Below, in pieces: positions 23,909-34,800 of a stretch of DNA of 64,000 bases (position 1 is the stretch's first letter; every line of letters starts with the position of its first letter). The stretch lies in the NCBI GenBank assembly GCA_903813345.2, contig CAIIXF020000012.1, positions 31,626,501-31,690,500 of the forward strand. Reading direction: 5' to 3'. A program made the position numbers and the translations under genes. The stretch comes from Owenia fusiformis. Its lineage: Eukaryota; Annelida; Polychaeta; Sabellida; Oweniidae. The notes beneath the pieces were generated by a model, which did not search any database, was not told where the DNA came from, and worked only from the letters and a program-made list of their open reading frames with translations.

Positions 23909-26123
23909 CGTCGCATGAGAATAACTTTGTACTATCTCACATTTTTACGGAACTGAGAAATCAAGGTTTGAAAGTTTAGAGGTCTGTATCTTACTTAGTA
24001 TTGCTATGTGAAACTTGATTTTTTGTATGTCACCTGGTCTCACCCTAGAGATATCTTATATGAAATATCATACCTTGAAACAATTTACAAGATCCTTTTT
24101 TAAAACTATGGAAATGGAGTTGATACAATTTCCCACCGGAATAACAGCTCATTTCTAATTTCAAATTGTCATATCTGATATCAACTGTTTCAACCAATCA
24201 ACTCTCTAAGAATTGGTCATGTGACTTGCAAAACTTGGAGTTATAACAATCTTATATTAAAACAAGGTATGCCAATATGCATGTTATTGTATCTAGAATG
24301 AAAAATAATGTTTTGCTTTGTAAAAAAATCTTCAAAAACCAAAGAATATTATTCAATAAAATAAAGAAAATTCAATTTATATAACTTTAAAATCAATTTC
24401 TCAAATAAGTACAATTATTTCTTAATTTTGGAATCTCAGGACACCCTTCAAAAAGAATTTATTGCCTTTGAAACTAAGGCAGAAGTACAATGCATTGAAA
24501 CCAATGATGCCAATACGGTCCCCCATATATTTCCCTCGGTATAAACCCTGTAGCCTAAACCTCCCAGCACATTACAATGTAGCCCCTAAGGGCCGGTCCG
24601 CTGGTCATTATCAGGTTATTTTTGATACAGACCAGTTGATTTTTTCACTGGGTATAGGAGAATAACATTGCAACTGGTCCGTAATTCCATTTTGACCAGC
24701 AGGCTTCAGATCCTTAGGGCCTAAGACATAACCAATTTTTATTACATGCACATGGAAGAAATTTGAAAATAGAAAAATAATTTCTAATTCATTTTGGATT
24801 AATGAAAGTGATGAAACCTCGATTTAGGTAATCACATTTTGTTCATTGGGATGCAGCTATCATTATCCATTCATTTTCTGTTGTTTGCTACTCTGTGGAG
24901 TACAATTGGGAATTGAAGCAATTGTAGAAGTGGAGACTAAGAGTGGCTCTTTGTAAAGAAATTGAACAAATTTGTTACTTTTCCAAAATAAAATGTAGAT
25001 GATCTAAAAACAATGATCCCAAAAATGCAAAAGAAAGGACAAATCTGAAAAACATACTAGTAATAAAATAACTAAAAAGATCCCAGATGTTCAGTGAAAA
25101 GCGCAAAGAAAATCATAGATGAAGAGAAAATAAAATAAGTGTTTTAAGGGACTATACTAACATAAAGATAACTCCTTATTGATATAGTGTATGGTCAGTA
25201 AAAGTTAAAGCTAGTTTAAATAGATTTAGCTTTTTTCCACAAACTATAAAACATCATTTTGAAAGAGATTTCAATAGTATACAGACAGTGATTGCCTTTG
25301 AGCAATGTAGTGCAAAATATGACAGTTACTATTTGTTTTGATTACTATATCTAGTATATAACCTATTATTATGTACTCTATTTGAAGAAACAAATAAGTA
25401 GTCTTTCATTTTCAACATTTAATGATGACAGCTTCGTATATGCATTTCTATTGCATTTGGCCATTCAAACCCCTATAAGACCTGGTAGCAGGGAAGATAA
25501 AGGGTACTTTTGACTGCTCACAGGATCTAATTAACTGGTCATTTGTACTTTTCATCTTCCCTGGTAGCAAGGATTTAGGTTTTTGAGGAAATTAGTAATT
25601 CTATTTCATATCATGTGGCCATGAATAATCCAATGAGCATCCATAATACAAAGAGTAATTGAGGGCATATAATTTGAATATGCATGGGATTACACATACT
25701 GTATCATTTTATTTTTTGATCTACTTGTTATAGTTCTAAAACTAAAACATGAAAGACCAGGCATGCAAACTGGCATGGTATTGTGTTACAAAACATTATT
25801 TCATTCTAGATACAATAACATGCATATTGGCATACTTCGTTTTAATATAAGATTGTTATAACTCCAAGTTTTGCAAGTCACATGACCAATTCTTAGAGAG
25901 TTGATTGGTTGAAACAGTTGATATCAGATATGACAATTTGAAATTAGGAATAAGCTGTTTGTCTGGAGATGGTACAATTTCACACTGAATTCTAGCTTAA
26001 TGAGAGGGAATTGAGATGGGGCATGTATCTGAGATGAAAGCCTGTGTTTCAAATAGTAAAATTCCATGTCTATCTCAATTTTTTTGAAAATGGCAGTTAG
26101 TACAAAGTTATTCTCACGCGACG
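23909..26123. mobile_element. 2215-bp inverted-repeat DNA transposon inserted in the 43-bp satellite, with 4-bp target duplication
   Basis: The left terminus cgtcgcatgagaataacttt is mirrored by aaagttattctcacgcgacg at the right. It is flanked on both sides by ACAT (23905-23908 and 26124-26127), which belongs to the interrupted satellite unit. A second, inner inverted repeat of about 180-200 bp is almost perfect: 24125-24320 against 25790-25985, both including gacttgcaaaacttggagtt or its complement. No transposase ORF is visible, so it is nonautonomous. A 4-bp duplication does not fit Tc1/mariner (TA), and the site is not TTAA as in piggyBac; superfamilies with 4-bp duplications are possible but the termini do not identify one. 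Confidence 0.9.
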
Positions 26124-26582
26124 ACATGTTTTGGGACTCCAATATGACGAAAGTAGTTCTATTTGATACATGTTTTGGGACTCCAATATGACGAAAGTAG
26201 CTCTATTTGATACATGTTTTGGACTCCAATATGACGAAAGTAGCTGTATTTGTTACGTGTTTTGGGACTCCAATATGACAAAAGTAGTTCTATTTGATAC
26301 ATGTTTTGGGACTCCAATATGACGAAAGTAGCTCTATTTGATACATGTTTTGGACTCGAATATGACGAAAGTAGCTCTATTTGTTACGTGTTTTGGGACT
26401 CCAATATGACGAAAGTAGCTGTATTTGTTACGTGTTTTTGGACTCCAATATGACGAAAGTAGTTCTATTTGATACATGTTTTGGGACTCCAATATGACGA
26501 AAGTAGCTCTATTTGATACATGTTTTGGGACTCCAATATGACGAAAGTAGCTCTATTTGATACATGTTTTGGGACTCCAATA
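26124..26582. repeat. 43-bp satellite array, right part
   Basis: About ten more units of the same satellite as at 23405-23908, same strand, beginning with the duplicated ACAT and ending in a partial unit at gggactccaatag. Confidence 0.95.
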
Positions 26583-27620
26583 GTTTATAAAAGCACTATC
26601 TTTGGACTCTGATTTGCAGACATACAGTAAATAGCAGAGCGAGACAAGTTTTTAACCGAAATGTTTTAAAACAAAATGAATAATTCAGTCCCTTCTCGAC
26701 CTCTTTTCAAAAACGAACCTGGAATATGATTGAATGCAGTTTTTAAAAGCAGAAAAATAGAAGTGGGCCCATTTACGATGATTGATAATTCAAATTCTTT
26801 TATTCTTCTGAAGCCTGCGCCATGTGCGTTGGGAGTATCAATGTAATGCATATGTGCTATTTTGATGACAACACAACTGGTTATTATGATCATGCGACAT
26901 AATATTGAAAATACACGAGACATATATATTGAAAATATTGTTTTTTCCTGAAAACAATTAACAACGATTTTCTGATTAGGAACAAAGGTTTGTTTCGATT
27001 GCAGCTAATATTGACCCCAATGACAGTAGATAGAATGTATCGATTGCGTTGATATTTTTCAACCTATATGTAAATATGTTTCTCAGATATTTGTGTCCTC
27101 CAACACACTGATTAAATCAACATTGTTTAAAGCTGCGCCAGGAAGTTCCCTTAAATACATTTTAAATGACAGACAAAGAAAACACTGCTATTTTAAACTC
27201 TAAATTAGAAGTTCTATAAATAAGATAATCGTCATTATCATTTTTTTACATTTTGTGCAATCTTTTCAAAAGATCTGCAGTATTTTCAATAATTTGGGAA
27301 AAAGTGTTAGTGAAGTCATAGTTGACTCATGGGCTTTCAAGAGAATAATAATCATATAAGTGTAGCACATAATATCATGTCCCATTACTGAATGTCAATG
27401 TCTCTGTTATCGTGTCTCTCCTTTTAGTAGGTCTTTTTAAAGAAAATAAACATAGTTAAGAGCAATGAATATACGTGTACATACTGTGGAATGTGTATGT
27501 GATTCAGTAGGAGTTATCTTGACATTAGAACGGACTCGGCAAAACTTATACATACATAAATTAAACTTTAAATGACGAAAACCCTACTGGGGAGGAATTT
27601 CTCGAAGTAAGTACTTTCCA
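26583..27620. other. AT-rich intergenic DNA
   Basis: No gene, tRNA or clear repeat seen. Short reading frames here have no recognisable features. Confidence 0.4.
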
Positions 27621-27621
27621 G

Positions 27622-28119
27622 TAACCCCAGTCACATTTGTCGCACGGCGGCCGCAAGTCGACCGCAGATCAATTAAATCGGTGAATATCTGCGGCGAGCG
27701 TAGAAAAACTACGCTCGCCTTGCGGCCTCCGTACGGCGTATGCAGATTTTTACAGGCCGCAGGGAAGGCGTAGAAATTATAACTCGGAGTTATAATTTTT
27801 GTTCATTTCTGAGGTCCCCGTAGAAATCAACTGACTCAACAAGATTGAATCATTATTTGTCAATGGTTCCCGATCACTTTTCATTTGATATTACATCCTA
27901 GCCATAACTATGAATAACATTTATAAATTGTCCTGCTGTAAAAAATGAAAAAAAACTATTATTTATCAATAGAAATTAAAAATTCACCGTGCGGCTGCCG
28001 TGGGAAATGTGACTGCAAAAGTATGAGAGCGCAGAAATTCTGCGGCGAGCGTAGAAAAGCTACTGGCCGCAGAAATGATAGACCGCAAGGTCGCCGTAGA
28101 AAATGTGACTGGGGTGTTA
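27622..28119 (+). mobile_element. GC-rich MITE with accccagtcacattt termini (copy 1)
   Basis: The ends accccagtcacattt and aaatgtgactggggt are inverted repeats. The arms are rich in repeated words such as ctgcggcgagcgtagaaa, gcggccgcaag and cctccgtacgg in both orientations, around an AT-rich 200-bp centre. It is about 498 bp. A second, highly similar copy lies in the opposite orientation at 40178-40678. The GC-rich arms stand out from the AT-rich surroundings. Confidence 0.9.
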
Positions 28120-28130
28120 TGGATCACATG

Positions 28131-28350
28131 TAGATCAAATCTTATAAGTCACCATAATCGTGTATATACCTTTTATACGTTCGAAACTTATATCTCAACT
28201 TTTATAAGAACTGTAAAATTATTCACTTGTTCATGTAATGACGTTAAAGGATCTTGTTTGTAGAACACCACGCCACACGAGCTAGTTGATGAATATGCTT
28301 TACAACACGGAAACTATTTATGTCAACTTTGAACAATATACCAATACGGG
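28131..28350. mobile_element. Truncated relative of the 13.6-kb MITE
   Basis: The block from cttataagtcaccataatcg to gtcaactttgaacaata matches the interior of the elements at about 13910-14100 and 42215-42335 (shared gttgatgaatatgctttaca and aaaggatcttgtttgtag-like words). The right terminus is not seen. Confidence 0.6.
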
Positions 28351-28793
28351 TTAACCCAACTAATTGTTATAACATGCGTATTCCCATACAAACGATCTGT
28401 CTTCAAGAGAAAACTAAGATTTGTGGACATGTTTTGCTATCATTGCATCCTACCCCAGTATGTCCTCTGTCAGTCAAAAAAGTTTGAATCAAAACTCCCC
28501 ACGAAAATCAAAAGATCTCACCTGTTGAAGACGCCATCTATAGAAAATGTCAAAAAATGTCATTCTGATTTTGACAGATGGAGGCAGGTCAAAAAGGTCA
28601 AATTTTTTAAAGAAAATGCACCTTAATCACATCAAATCATGTCTCAGAGTTGGTCCACACATACACTTTTTCATTCATGTACTTACCAAAATCCAACCAC
28701 TGGTGATGCTATTGTAATTACAATAATTGGACTAAATTTTTGTTTTTATAATGCCATCTATTCGTCTTCCCACTCGGCGGAAGGATCTAATGG

Positions 28794-28986
28794 TTGTGTG
28801 TCTCCTACGCGATAATGTTTAATTTAGTTCAGTTTAGTTACCTCCCGTTTGGAGAGCTCTCATGTATGGTACAACTTCGTCTACATCCGGTTTCTTTCCC
28901 ATTTGATTACACAGGGGTGCTGTTTTCAATGCTGCACTGCGACTCTATTAAACATTTATGTAGAGTTTCATTTGCACAAACGATAG
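28794..28986. repeat. Dispersed repeat shared with the 57.5-kb region
   Basis: About 190 bp here (including gagagctctcatgtatggta and acacaggggtgctgttttca) is the reverse complement of 57480-57650 with moderate divergence. Because the 57.5-kb copy lies inside a mariner-type inverted-repeat element, this is probably a transposon-carried sequence rather than a gene. Confidence 0.7.
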
Positions 28987-28987
28987 G

Positions 28988-29700
28988 TACAGGGTGTTCT
29001 AAAAGTAACAGGACTGGTGCTGGCATTTTGTTAAATATTCACCAATCGTCTTCAAAATTTTGCATTTTGCATTACTTCCATGCATCGTTACTAAAACTGC
29101 AAGGTTTCGACAAAAATATGAAACTCTGGTAGAGTTATGGTTGCTATGGTAACATGACATCACAAGATACCCGGGGCAACATCTTTATGCTGAAAATTCC
29201 AGAGACATTTAGCATTTTGTACATCCCATATCAAAGTTGAAATGCAACAACTGGTGGGAATTACATTTGCTTTACATCATTTGATATTCCTATGTATTCT
29301 CCTCTATGAAATGAAGGCTTCTCTTTGCAGGTCAGTAGAAGAGTAGCACTCTGTATCCATGACTCAAACACATGAGTGAACCCATTTGAGGACATGTCAC
29401 GCAGGGTAGATTGAACAACTTGGAGAAGGTCATTCTCATCTTCACTGGTGATCCACTCGATTACTCTGGTTACCGAAACGGTTCGTTTTGGTAACAAAAT
29501 GTCGGAACATCGAAGGTACGATTTTTCTTTTTTCCTTATTTCACACGTTGTAGGCAGAATTCCCACGACATTTTTAACACAAACGTGTATCAGTATCATT
29601 TGTTTAAGAAAATGTACATATTTGCGAACAAATAGCTCAGAAGACAACAGAATCGTCGATTTAATTCCCCACTTAAATTACATAAACGGTTTAGGTTAAA
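28988..29700 (-). mobile_element. Degenerate mariner-type transposon, 3' part, with transposase fragment
   Basis: A mariner-type terminus (tacagggtgttctaaaagta) starts at 28988. Upstream on the minus strand, the reading frame 29647-29261 encodes 128 residues ending in a stretch (VFESWIQSATLLLTCKEKP, then HRGEYIG) that resembles the C-terminal part of mariner transposases, where the usual pattern is FxxWxxRWxxCixxxGxYFEGD. The order, transposase tail then terminus, is that expected of an intact 3' end. The rest of the gene and the other terminus are not visible. Related DNA lies inverted at 36300-36640. Confidence 0.6.
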
Positions 29701-31315
29701 AGTGCAGATCTTAACTGTTTTATTATATGAACTTTTACTATTGCAATGCGTCTTATGTTTTTTTTATTTTATTTTTTTATAATTTTTTTTTATTTCAAAG
29801 AATAAGCATGTTAAAGCAATTGCAAAAAACAATTACAGTACAGTTACTTGGTAAACCTACATTTAACAATTTTACAATACAGTACAGTGGTTAAATATTT
29901 CGTCTTAAGAGACATACCATTGGCATTTTCTTATTTAAAGGAAAAAATCATCAGTTTCATTTGTTTAATTTTGTTTCCATGTGTTTTACACCTTTTGCGA
30001 CTTACCTTTTTACAAAAATAAATATCCTTCTAGATATTTTTGAACAAGCTTTCCGATGGAACCATTGATTTATATACACTTGTTTATTTATTTCCAATTA
30101 ATTACCTGAGGTCTGTCATCAATATAGCCTGAGGGCTAAATTACGACATAGCGAAGGCATATATTCAACGATACGGACATAATTGTATTACATACTATTA
30201 TATCATGGCTACATTATATCAATGGCGCCGGGTGTCTGTGTGCCAGTAAAAGAAACGAAACACGACGTCCCGATGACGTCATTAAATTGTCATGGTAAAA
30301 AGTTTGGCGGCTACACAGGAATATATAGCCGACTTTCAGCTCCATTAACATCAATACAAATGCCTTGCTGGATATGTAATACAATTACATATAAACGAAT
30401 ATTTTAACAGTAGACATACATTTACAAAATTCTAAATATTAAACAGCATCTTAAAAGTTAATAAGAAACAAACTATGTGGAATGTTTGGAGCTAGAGCAA
30501 GGGGGTACCAGACTAGCAATGGGTTTGTGGGTTCTCAACCGTGCATAACTGACATATCACTTGACAGATAATACAGACTTTTGGCTTGCAACCGATGATA
30601 CCTCAAGAAAAGCCGGAGATTACCAAAGATTTTCTTTGCAAACGAAGTTGGCCAGGGATACCACGAGTGTGAAGAGGACGTCTCTAAATTGTCAAAAAGA
30701 GGCTCGTCATTCTCCGTCAGATTGAATCTGCAAAATTCGGTTGAAAGGGGTACCTTCGGTTGTGTGGCGCAACCTCGATTAAATAGAAAAGATGCTGTCT
30801 CGTTTTCAACCGGCCGGTTCGTGTTCCTATATGATGGTAATTTATGCCACTAAAAGAGAGGTGATGACATAAAAAGATGATACATCATGTGATATAAATG
30901 GTCTTCATTGAATTGATTTCACTTGCACCTACGTGTAGCTTGTATTCGCCAATGCAACTTTCAGCTGTTGGCTACCGGTTTAACTTATTTTTCACGGCAC
31001 ACTCATTTCTATATCATTGATATAGAAAACTCAATCATTCCCAAGGTGGGCTGGGTAAAATTGTAATTAATCTTTTATATTTTATAATTGAATCGTAACA
31101 CTGACCACTATAAATAAGTAAATAAACTATAAAAAAAATTTTAAAAATAGAAATTAAAGACCCACGTCTAGATCTCAGCTGAGTCTATTACATCGATAAT
31201 TATATTGATAGCCATATTCACATGTAGAACAATCTGACACTTGGAAGTTCAAGCATGACTCATTTTATCTAAGCAGTAAAATGAAAATAATGTAGACACA
31301 AGGTGTGACATAATT
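29701..31315. other. Intergenic DNA without recognised genes
   Basis: There is a T-rich low-complexity tract at 29757-29800. A CRE-like word, gatgacgtcatta, occurs at about 30273. No ORF has recognisable features and I see no RNA gene. Confidence 0.4.
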
Positions 31316-31320
31316 AGAGG

Positions 31321-31433
31321 TTATGTCACTATCGTGGCATATATGCCCGAGGTCTCAGTGATATATGGCCCGACCTTGGGAGGGACATTGATCTCTGAGA
31401 ACCGAGGGCGTATGTGCCACGATAGTGACATAA
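31321..31433. repeat. 113-bp palindromic element
   Basis: The arms ttatgtcactatcgtggcat and gtgccacgatagtgacataa are inverted repeats, continued by cccgaggt/accgaggg words. It looks like a small foldback or MITE; it directly neighbours the element at 31441-31690. Confidence 0.7.
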
Positions 31434-31440
31434 ACGATTT

Positions 31441-31690
31441 ATAACATACCTATGATGATGTAGACTGGTCAGAGAGTACCGTTTTCTTATAGAATTGACA
31501 AACAAATGGTTTGAAAATGATTGAAATGAGTTTAGAAAAATTGCTCGCGCAGTTTTATCTTCGATTGATTGGTTATGACGTCAGCGCCTTGACCAATCAG
31601 AAAGTTAGCGGGCGCGGGCTTTTCAAAACTTATATTGGCCCGCTGTCTTGTGTACACTTTGCACTATACATCATCATAGGTATGTTATAA
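31441..31690. mobile_element. 250-bp MITE carrying CRE and CCAAT-type motifs
   Basis: The termini ataacatacctatgatgatg and catcatcataggtatgttat are perfect inverted repeats. The inside holds gattggttatgacgtcagcg and gaccaatcag, that is a consensus CRE (TGACGTCA) between two CCAAT boxes in opposite orientation. It lies about 200 bp downstream of the stop codon of the death-domain gene. Confidence 0.85.
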
Positions 31691-31885
31691 TGAGCAATAT
31701 ATACATGTTAACGAGCATTAGCAGACTTATAAATACACAAATTACTCTCCCGAAGAGAAGTGTACACAAATAAAAATAATTAGCACTCTATCAAAAAGGT
31801 TTGGGACATTACTGCGTCACTTATCGAAAATTGATTTTGTCTACATGACTACCTTACTGGTCTACACAATCACATGTATATAGCA

Positions 31886-34800
31886 TTAGTTTAAATTCAT
31901 GCCAAAGTCTTTAAGGCATTTGTTTATACTGTCGTCGTAGTTATTTGGGGAGCTTAACTTGAATTTTTCGGCTTCTTCCTTCGCTAGCTGAACAGCCTTG
32001 GATACATCTTCGGGATCTTCGGGTTTACATGTTTCTTTCCAACAATGTGTAGCGTTGATCATACCCTTAACAGCCTTGAAATACTTCTTCCATGTGGGTA
32101 TTGCACTGTTCTGCAAGGATATAAAAATCATGTTTCATATTTCCTGCCAACAGTAGCAAAGTGGTTCTCAAATCTAAAAATATCGTAAAATGGGCAGTGT
32201 TTGCTATAAAACTTCTAAAACTATTATTTTACAATGAGTAGATTAAAAAGTACCTACTGAAAAATCGTGTTTTCAAGTTCATAGGAAATATTTATTTTGC
32301 TAAGAACAGTAATTGACTATGGACGTCCTTCGGTGATTTATGTCTTCGACGCTAGGATTTTGAACGGTTTTGTATAAAAAACCTCCTACCAACCTACTCA
32401 CCTACGTGGGACATGATACAGTCATTGAAGGGTTCAATCTTAAAGATTTTTAAATCTTAAGATAGCTTTAATTATTAACATTTCTACAATTCCGGCTTTA
32501 TTTTATGACTAGACGGATGACAGATCCATAAATAAAGGCATATGGGTGCATTGTAATGTGTAATGTCCCGAGGGTGCCCCAAGGGAATAACTAACTAACA
32601 ACCGCGAGCATAGGTCCAACAAGCCAGATAAAGAAATTGAAAGAAAGTGTGCTGAATTTGATGCCCCGAGTGGGAATCGAACCCAGCTGGGCTGTAGTTA
32701 GTAACTTGCTATCAAGGGTCGTTACAAATACATCTATAATTCATCATAAACTAAGATTTAATAAACTTTAAAATTGAACCTTTCGAAGACTGTATCATGT
32801 CTAACGTACGTGGGTAGGTGGGTATGAGGTAGGAGGTTTTTTATACATAAATAGTAAGGAGACGGATACAAACATAAAAGAGAGTGTGCTATATGCAATG
32901 CTCCGTGTAAACCACGACCACTCAGATCCTAAGCCTGATGATCTGCCGACTGAGATGAAAGGGCTAGTATTAAACAAACACTGGATGACCATGAGGTGGA
33001 TATGCCAGAATACCTATCCGAGGAAAAAAATACTAGGCAAGGCGAAGCACCTCCCTCGAGAAATACTTTATTTTAAAGAATGGGTCTACTAAAACAGAAG
33101 CCGAGCCTAGTATTTTTTTTTGAGGATAGGTATTCTGGCATACGGGATGGTTGGACATCTCGTTGCTTCAATACTGGATAGAACGAGATCTTGCTGCCAC
33201 GTATGGCAATAGACCCTGCAGCTCTTAACCAATCAGATTTGAGTATTTTAATGAGGTGCATAATAAAAGTCGTTACAAGCTAAAAACAAATGAATGAATT
33301 ATAACTCTACCTTATATCTCTGGATGGCATCTCTGTAGTCATCGATGGCATCTTTAAATGCATGTCTGGCTAGATTGAATTCCGCGCAAACAAAAAGGTA
33401 ATCTGCTCCTCTCTCCAACATCATAGTTTCCTCTTGAGATGCCATATCTTTCTTCAATCTATCCACGCATTCGATTCCATACGACTCGATCTCCTCCAGT
33501 TTCAACTGATCCACCTCGAGATTAAGCAATTTCATGCATATGTATAAAAGCTTTCTTCTACATTTGCAGCTGTGGTGAGGATCGTCTTTGCCTAACTTCA
33601 TTATACCATGCTGGAACCATGTTTTATCAACGGCTTCTTTGAGAAGCTCTTCGTATTTTTCCTTCCCTTTGTACAAATCGATTAGCCTGTGTTCTGGCAG
33701 TTTTGCTTTGCCATCATCATCTGCATCTTCCGAATAACCATGCAACAATGCATTGCGTTTAGTGAGAATTGTGTGGAGCACGTGGACCTTGGTATTTTCG
33801 GTAATAACTTGACATATAGCGTGCGACAATTTTATGGCTGATTTGAACTTCTTTATGCGTTTGATATCTTTGATGTTCTCGTACTTTTCTGCATTTTTCA
33901 AGTATAATCTTCCGTACTCATGGAGGACAGAGGCAAAAAGCTCTGGAAGGTACATTCGCTTCAATTGCTTTTCAGGAAGTGCAACGCCGTGCTCAACTAG
34001 TGTGTGGTACGTATCAACATCAACTAGAAACTGGGACCCACGCTCTGGGAATTTGATGTCTCCAGCAATACGTCTCAGTTGCTCAACGTCGGTTTTATTT
34101 AGAACTAACCCTACGACGAAGTTAGACAGGACGTTTACATCCTCATTTTGAGTGACCAATTTCTGCAATTTTTGGTAAAAGTCTTGAGCTATTGCCTCAA
34201 AATCCGAACCACTTTGTAAACATTTGTCATTTGCGTCAATAAGTCTGAAGAACAGATCAACTGCTCGTTCCAACTTTTTCTCAGATTGCTCTTCCCGTTC
34301 GGTTTTAGCGTAGACATTTCCAAGTACATCCGACAGACCAATTTCCATCAACGTGAGATAAGGACGTTGCATTTTAGTAGGATCATCGTGCCTTAGCTGT
34401 TCTACACGGTCCAAGGCCTCTTCGACGTGAGGTAAAAGTGCGGCGTTTGTTTTGAAGTACGCCATGAATCCTGTATCCTTGGCAAAACAACTTAGTAACG
34501 CTTTGAACAGTTTTTCAAGCGGTTCATTTCGAGAGTCAACATCAACTTGCATTCGAGTAGCTAACTTAACCAAATCGTGACTGTCCAAATATCGGTCTGA
34601 ATCTTCTTTGAATATGGTTACAAACCATCGATTTTGCATTTTATCAATCAATTGATTAATGTATTGCTCTAGCTTTTCCTCGGGTAATGGTGTCGGTTGG
34701 TCTAAAATCATGGATAGTAGGTTAACCAGAAAGAAAACGGGAATCGCGTTCGAATTCATATACGCCATCGACTTAAATACCAGACACAGGCCCCTCGCGA

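Noticed and set aside
23455-23916. Repetitive 153-aa frame on the minus strand
   Set aside because: It is the translation of the 43-bp satellite; period and content are explained by the repeat, with no gene signals.
32620-32725. Possible tRNA gene on the minus strand
   Set aside because: Only a B box and part of the T arm are present; there is no A box or closed acceptor stem, so a SINE fragment is the better call.
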